DNA from: Zeugodacus cucurbitae
Lineage: Eukaryota; Arthropoda; Insecta; Diptera; Tephritidae
Reading direction: 5' to 3'
Length of the DNA stretch: 64,000 bases
Assembly: GCF_028554725.1 (NCBI RefSeq)
Contig: NC_071670.1
Location: 37,318,001-37,382,000 of the forward strand
Positions within the stretch are counted from its first letter, which is position 1. Each line of letters begins with the position of its first letter. Position numbers and translations under genes: made by a program. A model generated the notes under the pieces. That model made no database searches. It had not been told where the DNA came from and worked only from the letters and a program-made list of their open reading frames with translations. This document shows positions 12,881 through 24,867 of the stretch, piece by piece.

Positions 12881-15800
12881 CTGATTAGTAGGGATTAAAT
12901 GGACCTCGGAGACCCCAATAACATAGTAAAACATAGTGTACACATAATAAGAGCTTCAGGTCAAAACCAATTTTTTTTTCGTGTGGCTGTGTTATTAATG
13001 ACTTGTGGCACAGAATGGGTGGATCTGCTTCGAAGTCTGTTGGACATAATAGGGTGTAGTCTCAGCTGTATTTAAAGATTTTTTTGTACAAAAAAATAAC
13101 GGTATTATGTGCTGTCTTCGGACATTTCATCAACTGTTTACATGATTCCGGCCCAATGATGTGCAAAACAAAAAAAAAAGTTTATTAAAGGTATTCCCTA
13201 TACAATGACCTATAACCTATGATATTGGAAAAGTATCAAAAATTAACGAAATGACGTAGTTCTGAAAAAAGCGTCGTTTTTTTAATGCCTAATAGACAAT
13301 TTTCATCCAAACCAGATGATAGTAGGTTATTGTATAGCAAATATACTCAAGAATACTCAGTTTCAATTTTAGTCGATCGGTCATACAGGAACCACCTCGA
13401 GCTATATAAAGTTACATTATCCTGTGTCCTCTTGACTTTACATTAATTGACTTGGCATAAAAAATACAAAATATAGTTTAAAGGTTTAAGATTTATTTCT
13501 TTTGGTAATTTTAGCTTTATCTAATTAAATTACTTCAATAATTCATATGCGGGCTTTACATTTTAAAATGCGACGATTAGAAGTGATTCTTAGAAATGTG
13601 AGTGCAGTTCTTTTGTGTCTCTGCATATGTAGTAAATACTGTTTTCATTTTGTCTTAGTGCTGCTTGACTGAAAGCTTTCTAATTGGACTATATCTTTTA
13701 TGTATCACTTTTACTATATTTGTGTTATCACACCCCATAATGGGATATATTTGGATTCTATATTTGGGTATGCTACCCTCAATTATTTGATTAAAATTAT
13801 TTATAACTCTCTCTTTCTCTCTTTCATTCTCTTTCTCAACCCAACTGTTGTCATCCTTGACATTTTAACAGTAACGTACCTTTGCGTCACTCCATTGCAG
13901 CCAAATTTCAAAATTTTCCCTAAATTGTCACTAAAAGTACTGCAGTGGTATTGGCTCCACAGGGAACCTGACATTTTGTGTATCAGTTTATTTGCAGAGG
14001 CATTTAAAATTGTGAAAGCAGCAAGAGTGTTGAGTATTTCGTGGTAAGTATTTAGCAACACAAACAAAGCGTAAATAAGCAAAAATGAAAGCAGCAACAA
14101 CTTTTAAGAGATATAAATGATTTAAATTTCAACGCCATTATTGTACGTCCCATTGCTTTGATGGTGCTGCTGTTGCTGCCGCCGTATATCACACATAAAG
14201 CCATTGCATCTCAGCGCACAAAAGTAGGCAACACGGCAGCGCGTGTTAATGAACATAAATTATCACAAAAACGCTAAAGCGCTCAAAGTATGAAAGCACG
14301 AAGAAAACAACAAAAACAAAAAAGCTTTTGTATGAGGAACTGTGCTTATTTGTGTGCTTGTGTGTGTGTGCGCGTATATTTGAAGAGTGCTTGCTACCGC
14401 AGCGAATTATGCATGTTAATAGTCTGCTTACGGACGCATAACGCGCATTTCTCACACCTTCTCTCTATTTTGATTATGCTCTGTACGTACGAGTATGCTG
14501 GAGACCCGCGGCATTGCGCTTAACGGGTCGCTGCGGTTTCACTTCTTTTGGTCGCTTCACGGCTTTTTGCTTTGCTTTGTTAATGTTATTATTAATATTA
14601 TGTATTATTATTATTATTTTAAATGTGTGCTATGAAACGTTATGAACATTGTTAGGAGATGTGCATAAACATGCCGTTGATAACGACGCAACTGTGAAAA
14701 TCGCAAGCAACAAACAAAACAAAGACTGCAACAACAACAACAATAACTGCCATAATACGTATTATAAACAACAACAACAAAAAGACAAAGTCTGTTGCTT
14801 TTGTTATTGGCAGCTAGACGCCTCTTTGTGTGACGACTTGGCTTCCATCACTGCTTCAATCTTCTGCTCCTCCTTACACTTCAACACTCACTTCTCTTGT
14901 TGCTGTTGTTGTTGTTGTTATAGCTGCCATTTCCGCATTTGCGGTCTGCTCCTCCGCTGACTTAGCAACAACTTTGCTCACTTGTTATTCACTCAGTTCA
15001 CCGCCGTGATTGCGTTTTGCTCCCATTCGCCTTTCCACTTAGCCGACTGATTCTCGCTCTCTGCCTCGCTGTGTTTCCCTGTCTTGTGTGGAGGTGTGTG
15101 TGCGCACTCCGTTTGAGATTGCATAATACTGTTTGTCTGTGGTTTATGTCGGCTTGCTCTTGGTCTTATCTGCTTCGCTTTGTAGAGTCCTTTGCGTTTG
15201 AATCACTTCCGTTGTTGCGCAACACCAGCACACACTTACTCACATACATATATAGAGATGTGCGTAGTAGGCGTAGAGTGCATTTTAACGCTTCTTTGAC
15301 TACAGGGTGTTGGTGAAATTAATCGCCTTTGCATTATTATTGGTTATAAGAAATTGCGCTGATTTGTGTGCGTGCAATAATAGGACGCCACGGCGTATTA
15401 TACTAATTTAAGCTCTTGTTATCGGCTTACTTTTAAGACGTTTGACTTTGACTTGAAAACACAATTAATTAAACTCAGTTACGCAATAAAAGTGTATAAG
15501 AAATCGACTGAGCCTCATACTATTGACAAACACTGTGGAGGATAATGATTTTCCAAATTATTTTTATATTTTCGAAATTAGGATACAAAAGTGCCTTAGA
15601 GGGAGCGCTGAGATTATCTTCAAACAACCTGAAACTGATCTTGACGTTAATTTACTAATTTAATTGAATAGTTTACTTTCTATAAGTGTTTCTAACCGAC
15701 TAGTTTATGCAGAAAAAAATATTCTGTGAAACTATCTTGTAAATAACAACTTAGTTCGATATAAAACTCCTGACCATAGCTCATCAAACACAATACGATC

Positions 15801-16197
15801 TCTTCTTAGGTATATTTCAAGCAAAACCTATCTCATGTTGCTTTAATGGGTCATATAAATATGTTGTGCATGAAAAAGGTATAGAGATCTCGTACCAAAT
15901 GTCAATTCAGTCCAAACTGAGCTATTCTTGGATCTCCAGATTTTAGTAATTGTTCTAAGAAGTATCAACTATTTCTACAGTGTTCAATACGAGTATCCAG
16001 TCCCAAATTTACTATACCTAAAAAATAGTAGTAGATTAATCGAAAAAAATCCATCAGCTCTAAACTTTGCTGGAATAAAGCAATAATTAGCTGCAGTCCA
16101 TGCGTTCTGATTAGATAAAACGATTAGCTCAGGTTGGTAATTGTGATTAATATGCTAAACATTTTTGATTTTTGACAAAGAGAGAGAGAGAGAGGGA
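12881..16197. other. Gene-free stretch rich in CT, CAA and GTT repeats
   Basis: I find no supportable gene. CT-rich tracts occur near 13806-13836, a CAA run near 14731-14745 and a GTT run near 14900-14920. The open frames at 14649-14960 and 15017-15316 are largely produced by these repeats and have no domain. A (GA) run lies at about 16179-16193. Confidence 0.5.
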
Positions 16198-16688
16198 AAG
16201 GATGAACAAAAACTAAACTCTCCAAGTCCCTCATCATTACCGTCCTACTTTATGGTACAGAAGCGTGGACGATTTTAACATCTGATGAGAAGGCGGAGTT
16301 TTCGAGAGAAAGGTTTTGTGGAAGATTTATGGTCCCTTAAATATTGGCAACGGCGAATACTGCAGAAGATGGAACGATGAGCTGTATGTGTTATTCGACG
16401 ACATAGACATAGTCCAGCGAATAAAAAGACAGCGGCTATACTGGCTAGTCCTGTTGTTCGAATGGACGAAAGTGCTCCAGCTCTGAAAGTGTTTGATGCA
16501 GTACCCGCTGGTGGAAGCCGAGGAAGAGGGAGGCCTCCACTCCGATGGAAGGACCAGGTGGAAAAGGACCTGTCTTCACTTGGTATTACCAATTGGCGCC
16601 AAACTGCCAAAAGGAGAGATACATGGCGCGCTGTTGTGGACTCGGCTATAACCGCGTCAGCGGTGTCTACGCCAGAAAAAGAAGAAGA
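16198..16688 (+). pseudogene. RTE-like non-LTR retrotransposon, ORF2 C-terminal fragment (copy 2)
   Basis: Same family as the copy at 11928-12880. Three frames are needed to follow it: 'TKLSKSLIITVLLYG' from about 16206, 'KIYGPLNIGNGEY' and 'DIDIVQRIKRQRL' in a second frame, then from 16462 'MDESAPALKVFDAVPAGGS' and 'SSLGITNWRQTAKRR' in a third. The last shift coincides with one base missing near 16446-16456, where the related copies read a Gly-His/Asp-His codon pair. The 3' end reads GCCAGAAAAAGAAGAAG, the same (AAG)-rich tail as copy 1. The reverse-transcriptase core is absent, so it is a strongly 5'-truncated insertion or a remnant. Confidence 0.8.
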
Positions 16689-18868
16689 TTCTAGTACATA
16701 TAAGAAACTTTCACAATCACCATATACTTATTTGTCCTTTAATTTCTTTTCTGATTTTTTTATCAAAAAATCTGTCTATAACAAATAATCAACAGATTTT
16801 GCTGTGGTGATTAAACACGGAGTTTAGGTAAATATTGGATCACGCACTTTAGAATATAAATGGTATTTTAAATTTTAATAACTTTTTTGTTTAATTTGAT
16901 TTTTTATAACATTGCTTACGTCAAGCAACAATTTTTCTGTCATTTGTTATTCCCTGCAGACTATATGAATGCAATAAAAATATTATTTGCTCTGCCAAAA
17001 TCAGCATCAAAATGCTACAATGTAGCAAATATGCGACAAAAATATTAAATTTATTGAAATTTTTCATAGACATATTACATTTTTTTACACTGTGTAACAT
17101 AAAATTTGGTAATGAATATTTTTTGTCAAACCTTCATAGCCCTTCTTTCATTATTTCTGCAATATTTTTCACGCAACTCATTGGGTGTGTGTGTGCTGCC
17201 GAAAAGCGAAGTGAAAAACATTTGCCGCTTGTTGATTGCCTGCTATTGTCAGCTGACATTTCACACAAAATAATGCGAAAATGAAGTAAACGCGGGTGGG
17301 TGCGAGTGTTGCCAGGCTGTTACAACGCAAATGAATGCCTGCTTTTTGCTAAAAGAGATTTCGTGATTGCAGCATGAGTGTTTTTTTCTTTCTTGCTTGC
17401 TTCTGCAGGCTTTGCCAAAGCAATCAGCAGCAGCATTATTAACATAATAATGCTGATGATGGTCTAACGCAAGCAAAAAGTAAATAAAATTACAACAACA
17501 ATAAAGGCTGTTAACGCAAAATTGCAGCTGGGAAAAAAATGCCAAGCTTTTTCATACAAAATGTAGCTATGAATTACTAAATACTTGCGTATGTATGTAT
17601 ATATGTATGTATTGTATTGGAGACCGGCGGCTTTAATGATTACATTTATTGGGAAATGTGGAATATATGCTTTCACTTTTTTTCACACAATGTTCACTTT
17701 ATTGCGATTTTTAATAATACAAATGCTCATATAACTGTGCTGTTGTTGTTGTTGTCATCATTGTTGCTGCTGTTTTGCTGCTCATTACGCTCGTGCCGCT
17801 TTCGCGTCGCCTTGGCAAACACACAATTTCGTATAACCATAATCGAATTTGTGCTCTCCTGCGCCTAAGTGTATACAACATAGAATTAAATTACCAGCAC
17901 ACATGAACACGCGCACACACACACACACACTCACATGCAGCTCATATTTATTTAGTGAAATTTGCATGTGTAATCTAATCAAATTACACTTTGTGCTAAA
18001 GGCACACACACACATGCACATGGACACGCGCGCAAATTTACACACTCAAGAGACACACTCCCACCATTAACACACAGTTCATTTGATTTTAATAAAACAT
18101 AGTTATCTAGCATGCTTTTTTTAGAATATTATTTTCTGTTGTCTAGTGCATCGAGTATTTCGCGCCGGCTGTTGCTTTTGTCATTTGACGCGTAATCACC
18201 GGTTGTTTGTTGTTGTGCTTTTTTTCTTTTTGTAATTGCAGATAAGGCGAGTATCAGCTTATCTGCACGCTGACAGCCCATTTGTGCCTCTAACAGCCGC
18301 GGAGTTCTTTTGTTGGCATTTTTACTAATTTTTTTCCTTCGCTGTTCTTGTTTGTTTATTGTTGCCTTGATTACTTAGAATTTTTTGTGACGCTTGACTC
18401 TTTTGTTGTTGGCGTGTCGCGTGCTGCTCACAATGAATTGCATTTAATAGAGGCTTTGAGTGCCATTTGGTTGCATATTTAATTTTCTTGATATTGAGAT
18501 TTTATTATGCATAACAAGTTTTTAATCATTCTATATTATATTCTCACTTGTATCGGTTTCGAAGCTCTGTTGCGTAAGAACAATATATATTAGACAGTGT
18601 GCCTTAAGAAAGTCCGTTTTTAAACTCCTCTTAATAGCAAACATCGTTAGCTTGATGATGTCTCACAAGAGTTTGAGAGCCTAAGTTGCGAACGAGTAAA
18701 GTCGATGCCACAGTTAAACCAATTAATCAAAAAATCGTATTTGAACAAAAATTGTGATTGAGATCTAAAGTTTTACAATAATAAACAGCTTCAGTAAACT
18801 ACTTCTTGATTATATCCAGTCAATAACAATTATTAGACTATAACCCTTTCTCCTTATTTACTCATATA
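16689..18868. other. Gene-free stretch with CA/GTT microsatellites
   Basis: No recognisable gene. A CA microsatellite lies at about 17914-17930, with GTT/GCT runs near 17742-17780. The paired GATA site at 18238-18266 is listed separately. Confidence 0.5.
18238..18266. promoter_or_regulatory. Inverted pair of GATA-factor consensus sites
   Basis: Perfect 9-bp inverted arms, GCAGATAAG and CTTATCTGC, are separated by 11 bp. Each arm contains AGATAAG, a strong WGATAR site. This could be a GATA-factor element or simply a chance hairpin; no linked gene is visible here. Confidence 0.3.
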
Positions 18869-19286
18869 CAGTGGAACTACCATAACTCGAACTTCTATAA
18901 GTCGAAGATCTCCATAACTCGAACTCTTAAATTGGCAATAGAAGTCAAATTTCATACAAATCGATAAATCGAACTTTTCGACCAGGGCATTATACAAAAT
19001 TTAAAATTTTGCTATCAAGGAACAATTTTAAATTTCGTATGGAGGCGATCAAAAAATATGGTATTACACTTATAGATTGCATAAATCATGTAACAAAGGG
19101 ATGAGATACAGACGTCGAGAGCCAAACAAGATGCATGTTTTAATATATTTAAATAAAACTTTTTGCGAAGTAAAAAAATTTTTGAAAAATTTGAAGTTTT
19201 AATGAAAATTCTATAACTCGAAGTCTCTCTAGCTCGAAGTTTTTTTTGTTGATTATGGTGATTCGAGTTAGAGAAGTTCTATTGTG
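18869..19286. mobile_element. pogo-like MITE with TA target duplication
   Basis: The left end reads CAGTGGAACTACCATAACTC and the reverse-complemented right end reads CACAATAGAACTTCTCTAAC. TA dinucleotides flank both ends (18867-18868, 19287-19288). Both ends contain repeated 'ATAACTCGAA'-like subunits (left: 'CTATAAGTCGAAG', 'CCATAACTCGAAC'; right: 'CTATAACTCGAAG', 'CTAGCTCGAAG'), a pattern I associate with pogo/Tigger-type termini. It is 418 bp with no transposase. The pogo assignment is inference from the ends. Confidence 0.65.
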
Positions 19287-19323
19287 TATATAAATAGCCA
19301 TAGCCATCAGTAAACATATTATA

Positions 19324-20364
19324 AACGGTTTTTCAAAAGCTAAGCTACAAAAGTAGATCGAAAGAGACAGTAAACGACGCCATATATTCCAGCTCTTTCG
19401 ACACTTATCTTCAGTAAGGTTTGTCATTTCATCATGGAAAGATATACAATCCAACAACGAGTCGAAATTATTAAAAATTACTATCCACATTCGGATTCAG
19501 TGGCTTCAACTTTAACCTGAAATAACCCACGATTACCATGTGGTAATGCAAAATTTATCCCTATATCTTCATAAATAACTTGAAAATTACACTCTAAAAC
19601 TACAAATTACGCTGGTTTTTCGAATCTTCCGGAAAAGTTAAATATTGAATATAATGAATGGTAAAACAGATTTCATTTTCGTGCTCAGGAGGCCAAAATA
19701 CATGGGTGAATTTCATTTCAGGAAAATCTGAAACATAAAAAGTTTTGAGTAGTACCGGGTTAAGAGCGCTACGTCCAATTTATGATGAGGCTAATTTCTG
19801 GCTGAATGGTTTCGTTAATAAACAAAATATGCGCTATTAGCCAGACAGCAATCCACACATACAGCATGAGTCACCACTGCTTCCTGAAAAGTTTACGATT
19901 TATGGCCCGGCGGCATCATTGCGTCGTACTTCTTAAGTAATGATCAACACCGGCGCATTACTGTGAATGGAAATCGCTCCGCTCAATGTTAACCAAATAT
20001 CTTTGGACCGAATTGTATGATACGGACTTTGACCATATGTGCTTCCAACAGGACGGAGACACAAGCCACACAGCGAATGTCACAATCGATTTATTGAAAA
20101 CCAAGTTTTGTGAATATGTTATCTCACGAAATGGCTTAGTCAATTGGCCGCCTAGGTCGTGCGATTTGACGCCATTAGACTTAGGATATTTCCCGTGGGG
20201 TTACGACAGGTCTATGGTCTATGCCAACAAGCCAGCGACGATTGATGAATTTCGAACGAATATCGAATGTGAAATAGAAAGAATGTGTCAAGAATTTCAT
20301 TGATGTCCCAAACTGTTTTTGTTTTATTTAAAAACTCTTGTATTGGTTTTATTGAAAAACCCTT
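19324..20364 (+). mobile_element. Decayed DD41D (rosa-type) mariner, copy 1
   Basis: Inverted ends AAACGGTTTTTCAA (left) and AAAGGGTTTTTCAA (right, reverse strand) are flanked by TA (19322-19323, 20365-20366). The 1.04-kb element keeps the transposase start and C-terminal half, but the part between about 19516 and 19770 is not recognisable as transposase and may be an insertion or heavily decayed sequence. Confidence 0.8.
19434..20303 (+). pseudogene. rosa-type mariner transposase pseudogene (copy 1)
   Basis: The start at 19434 gives 'MERYTIQQRVEIIKNYYPHS' and hits a stop within 30 codons. The match resumes near 19783 with 'DEANFWLNGFVNKQN', containing the first catalytic Asp. It then passes through two frame changes ('GGIIASYFLSNDQHRRITVN') to the frame starting 19986, with 'MCFQQDGDTSHTAN' (second Asp) and 'WPPRSCDLTPLD' (third). 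Exactly 41 residues separate the second and third Asp, which gives DD41D. An extra Leu-Gly follows the last Asp, where relatives read 'LDYFLWG'. The protein would be a cut-and-paste transposase; this copy is dead through stops and frameshifts. Confidence 0.85.
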
Positions 20365-22532
20365 TATATCATGAATGGCGACAGGCTACTGTTTGTGATC
20401 AGTAGGCGAATGCAATAAAAATTCAAATTATGTTATGCAGTTGCTTAGCGAAGTTTCGTCGTTTTTATTTCTGTCATTGATTACTGAATTTCTCACGATT
20501 ACTTCTCGCATAAAGTAGCGTTGATGAGGTCTGTTTATTAGAATGCACCAAGACTGCGACTCGCTACTGAATTATCCATGTTCAGTTCAGCTGATGGCCA
20601 AGCATAATGCAAATATTGCTATTGTGTTGCTCAGCGGTAATTAGTCGCAATACATAATAATAGTACTAGCTTAGCAATTGGCTATTACATTTCAAAGGTT
20701 ACTTCGTTCTTAAAGTAGTATGGATGAGCTCTGTTTCTCTCTTGTACTTAGTGAATATAGCATTCGCTCATATTGCTGACAAATTCAGCAAAAAAAAAGA
20801 ATATTTTGGTATATCATTTTTATTGCACAATAATCGAGACTTTCAACGAGAAACAGCGGCAGCAACAAAAGATAATTCAATCTTGAATGCGGTTACCGAT
20901 TTCATATGATATCACGCTCACCGATCAAACTAGTAAACTAATTTTATTTGTTTATTAAAATCCAACTTTAATTTGATTCCGCATGCATTAAATCGATTTT
21001 TTCCAATAGTCAAACCCACTGACATACACACAACCATTTATTCAATTTCATATTTGTGTGTGTATATGCACAAGAAATGCCCTAGATACAAATTGAATTT
21101 GCCTACCATTGCAATGCACTCAATGAAATTTATCAAATCATCTTAAATATTTAATAAAATATGCCTTTGAAGGCAATCGATTGAAAATATGCCAACGGTA
21201 TGTACTACCACATACATTGTTGACTAGAAATACTCGTACATAGTTGAGTTGAGCGTTGAAATGCTTTCCGGAATGTTGAACCTGTGTTATTGATTGTGAC
21301 AAAAGCAATCAAGTTATTTTTTAAATACAATGGACAAATATAATCGAATATCGAGTGCATAGGTATAGTGGTGGTATGCTCAAAAGTTACTCTATATAAA
21401 TGCAAATCTATAATATAATTACGAGTACAACTGCACATTTTACTATTATTTGTATGAATGTGTGCGTGAGTATGTTTGTTGGTATGATTTTTCATGTGCC
21501 ATTTGTGGTATTTTAATAACGGTGTATGCGTATGTATTGAACGGTTTTTGTTTCGTGTATATTAAAAATTCAAGAGAATTGCTATTGTTGTTGTTGTGCC
21601 GACGGCATGGCATTTACGCACGCAAACTAAATGAACAACCACCACACTCTGCTCTGCCATGCTCATATCAAAGTTGTCGAAACAAACAATACTTGGCGGA
21701 AAATATTCGTGAAGTAAGCAATTTCTTATATACTCGTATGTCATATACTACCATAGAGGAGGTACTCTCTATATTAAATATGTGGTAGAAATATGTGAAA
21801 GAATATGTTATAAAGTATGCCAAACTTTTGATGCATTAAATTCTTAAGCAACAGGAGGAATTAATAGTGGGGGTGAGCATACTCATATGAATTAGGGTGT
21901 TCCTTGAAATGTTAATACAGAAAAATTTATTTGTCATTGAAATAGTCTTTAATCGGGATCTCTCTCCAAAAATATTATGCGAAAATATGAACCTAAATCA
22001 ATTACTAATAAGTCCTTGAGAACTTATTAGACAGATAGAATATCCACTAATTCTTTCATAAAGTATAATGATCTCTTTACTCCGGGGGCTTCGCAGTACG
22101 ATAATTTAGAAAAGGTATCGTTAGTGAAACCACATAACCTTTGAATCATCTCCTCATTGACTACGTGAAGGCACTCCATTTCGTACCGCAAAGTACCAAA
22201 ATTGGTGTATGTGTGGCTTTTTAGCCTACCAGACTACCCTCACCTATTTCGGATACAATCAATAGCGAAATATGTAGGGGATGTTTTAGATTTTAGGGTC
22301 GAAAACTGTTGTGAGATGATTATCGGTGAAAGGCTATAAATGTTAGGCTCAAATATTATTAGTTGTCAAATATCTCCCGTCTGCCTTATTGTCTTTTGAA
22401 TTTCGCTATGTATAAAGCGCAACAGAGCTCGTATCTGGCAATACTATACATCTTGGAAAGGTCTTGACATAACCTACTACGCTATTCATGATTAGTTTGG
22501 ATATTGCGTTCAACAGTTATAGACGTGTAAAC
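20365..22532. other. Mostly gene-free; holds a mariner 5' leader near its right end
   Basis: An imperfect ~40-bp direct duplication lies at 20497-20537 and 20698-20738. From about 22390 the sequence resembles the 5' leader of the mariner whose coding part starts at 22533, but I could not confirm an inverted terminal repeat. No other gene is visible. Confidence 0.4.
20497..20738. repeat. Imperfect local duplication, ~200-bp period
   Basis: A block beginning GATTACTTC at 20497 (…AAAGTAGCGTTGATGAGGTC) recurs beginning GGTTACTTC at 20698 (…AAAGTAGTATGGATGAGCTC). About three quarters of the positions agree over 40 bp. It is probably an old tandem duplication. Confidence 0.45.
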
Positions 22533-23374
22533 ATGGAGTTCACTAATGCCGAAAGTCGCGCTATTTTATGGTCTTCCTTCGTTAAAGGCTAAAGATACGT
22601 TACGTAATGGGTTTTTGGGGGATGGTACTCTGTCACTTCAAACTGCGGAGGAATGGTTCGACGATTCAGAGTGGGTGAAAACGACACCATGGAAAGCCAG
22701 TCGGCGGATGACCTGTCACGACGAATTCCGATCAAATCATGGAAAACATCGAGTTAGACCGGCATGTGGCATCTCGTGATATCGCCCAGGAGATGCGAGT
22801 TAGTCACCAAACCATCTTAAACCATCTGCAGAAGGCTGAATACGCAAAAAAGCTTGATGTTTGGGTGCCGCAAGATTTGACGCAAAAAAACCTTCTGGAC
22901 CGAATCAACGCCTGCGATATGCTGCTGAAGGAAGGAATTCGACCCATTTTTGAAGCGGATGGTACTGGCGACGAAAAATGGAGCATATACGACAATATAA
23001 AGCGAAAACGGTCGTGGTCGAAGGCCGGTGAATCGTCCCAAACATTGGCCAATCCGGGAATGACGGCCAGGAAGGTTTTGCTGTGTGTTTGGTGGGATTG
23101 GAAGGGAATCATCCACTATGAGCTGCTCCCATATGACTAGACGCTTAATTCCACCATCTACTGCGAACAACTGAACCGCTTGAAGCAGGCGAACGACCAG
23201 AAGCGTCCAGAATTGACAAACAGGAAGGCTGTAGTGTTCCACCAGAACAACGCCAGACCACACATTTCGTTGATGACTTGTCCGAAGCTACGGGAGCTCG
23301 GATGGGAAGTTTTATCGCATCCACCATATTACCGGAATTTTTTATTTGACCGAGACAACATATACAATCAGTAG
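22533..23374 (+). pseudogene. mariner (DD34D-type) transposase pseudogene
   Basis: The start at 22533 reads 'MEFTNAESRAILWSS' and then stops. Frames continue through an HTH-like region ('SRDIAQEMRVSHQTILNHL') and 'VWVPQDLT' to the catalytic domain. 'TGDEKWSIYDN' holds the first Asp (22970-22972). The 'YELLPYD' stretch ends in TAG at 23138-23140, where relatives have Gln. Further on the same frame reads 'VVFHQNNARPH', in which the second catalytic Asp is changed to Asn (codon 23246-23248). The third Asp motif (PDLAPSDY in relatives) is deleted, since 'HPPYY' runs straight into 'RNFLFDRD'. So it carries frameshifts, a nonsense codon, a catalytic substitution and a deletion. Confidence 0.9.
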
Positions 23375-24454
23375 GAAAGTTTTAAGTAAAATATTCTACT
23401 GAATAAATATAATTTTTACGGCTGGCAGACCTGCTGATCCAAATAGTACCTGATATTGGTGGTAATATTAGCAAATATTATCTATATAAGTTTTATTAAA
23501 AACACCCATAACGAACTGCCCTAATGTACATAGTAAAATACATATAAACACAAATTAAAATACAAATAAGTTTCGTCAAAATCATTTCAATATCAAACTG
23601 CCTGCATGCGTTTTAGTTTGCTTGTAAATATGGTATTTGTATTTAATTACATATTAGAAGCATTACGCACATGAATATTAAAGGCAGACAGCCACTGAGT
23701 TAAGAGTATGGTAAGCAATTGTATGGAATCACTGCTGTCATATCAACGCTCACAAGTGCACATCAAAGACACATGCAATACGGTTGAATATATGTATAAT
23801 ACGAATATATTGGTATATATTGCTGCGTATACATTTGAATATTATTTACATTTAAATTATATATACGAGTATGTATAGACAATGTCTTGAGGCTGTATGT
23901 GTAATTTAAGGTGTTCGTGCGCATTGCGTTCATATTTCGAGACGATTCAGCAGTAAGTCAAATTATAAATAGATATCATGTCTGACAAATGTAAGTCAAC
24001 CTAAATGTGTCATACCACATCTAACTGTTTATTTATATGGTTGACACATTGATGTGTGCTGGTGTGGCAGCATATTGTTGAATATCTCCCTGGGACAGTT
24101 TAAATTGCATAGAGTTGTTGATATTTTAGGTTAACACAAATGTGGGAATATCCCTATAAGAGTGTGTTCTATAATAAAGATATTACAGAAGACACATTTG
24201 CATAATTGCAAATACATATTTACCATGCTAAGAAATTGCAATTTGTGCGATTTGCCTATGTAAGTAACGAACAGACATTGTTCTCTGTATAATTCGTTTA
24301 ATCAATCGATTTCACTGGAAAACCAAAAGGGAACTGTGGAGATACATATACGTAAATATATATGACTGAATCTATATATAATATATAGTTAGAAATCTCT
24401 GATTTAGGCACCTTTTTGGTAGATCATTTCTTGTGATTTTGGAGTTAATTTTAT
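23375..24454. other. Gene-free stretch
   Basis: AT-rich sequence with no recognisable gene. I looked here for the right inverted repeat of the neighbouring mariner and did not find one. Confidence 0.45.
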
Positions 24455-24727
24455 TGTGTGGCATTACTCTCACAGAAACCCTCATTCCTATTAGCACAAA
24501 TCTGGTACCTTCACTTTTCACATGCTTCTCTTGAGGCTTATTTCTCACCAAGAAAAACTCTTACTATAGACAGGAATAGGTAGTAATCACTTGGTAACAG
24601 GTCCGTACTACAAGCTCCATTCCGCTTCTGTCGAGTCACTACCGCGGTGTGTGGCCTGGAAGGACAGTAGAAGTCCGACTTAAGAGTTTGGTCTTAAGGC
24701 AGCAGCTCTTAGTAGATGATACCCTGT
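24455..24727 (-). pseudogene. mariner transposase C-terminal fragment with several deletions
   Basis: On the reverse strand one frame reads 'GII-Y-ELLP-DQTLKSDFYC' (hyphens at stops), then after a gap 'RPHTAVVTRQK', then after another gap 'TDLLPSDYYLF', then 'VRVFLGEK', stop, 'ASREACEK', stop, and 'ANRNEGF'. These blocks are in the order of a DD34D mariner catalytic domain: the segment after the first Asp, the HTA block after the second, and the PSDY motif with the third. The pieces between them are missing. It is related to the copy at 22533-23374 ('YELLPYD', 'TLNSTIYC') but is a separate, more decayed insertion. Confidence 0.8.
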
Positions 24728-24867
24728 CAAATATAGCTACACTTTACTGACCGTGAATCCTGGTTTGGTCATTGCTTTCTTCGGCTCTTCGCGATTCGAA
24801 CACGACCGTTTTTATTCGACACTGTCGAAATTTTTCATTTTATTTTATTTATTTTTTCATTATCAGT

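Noticed and set aside
14649..15316. Two ~100-codon forward open frames
   Set aside because: They are dominated by poly-Asn, poly-Gln and poly-Cys runs created by CAA and GTT repeats, with no domain or gene-like context.
22804..23263. Reverse-strand frames of 102 and 148 codons
   Set aside because: They are antisense to the mariner transposase pseudogene.
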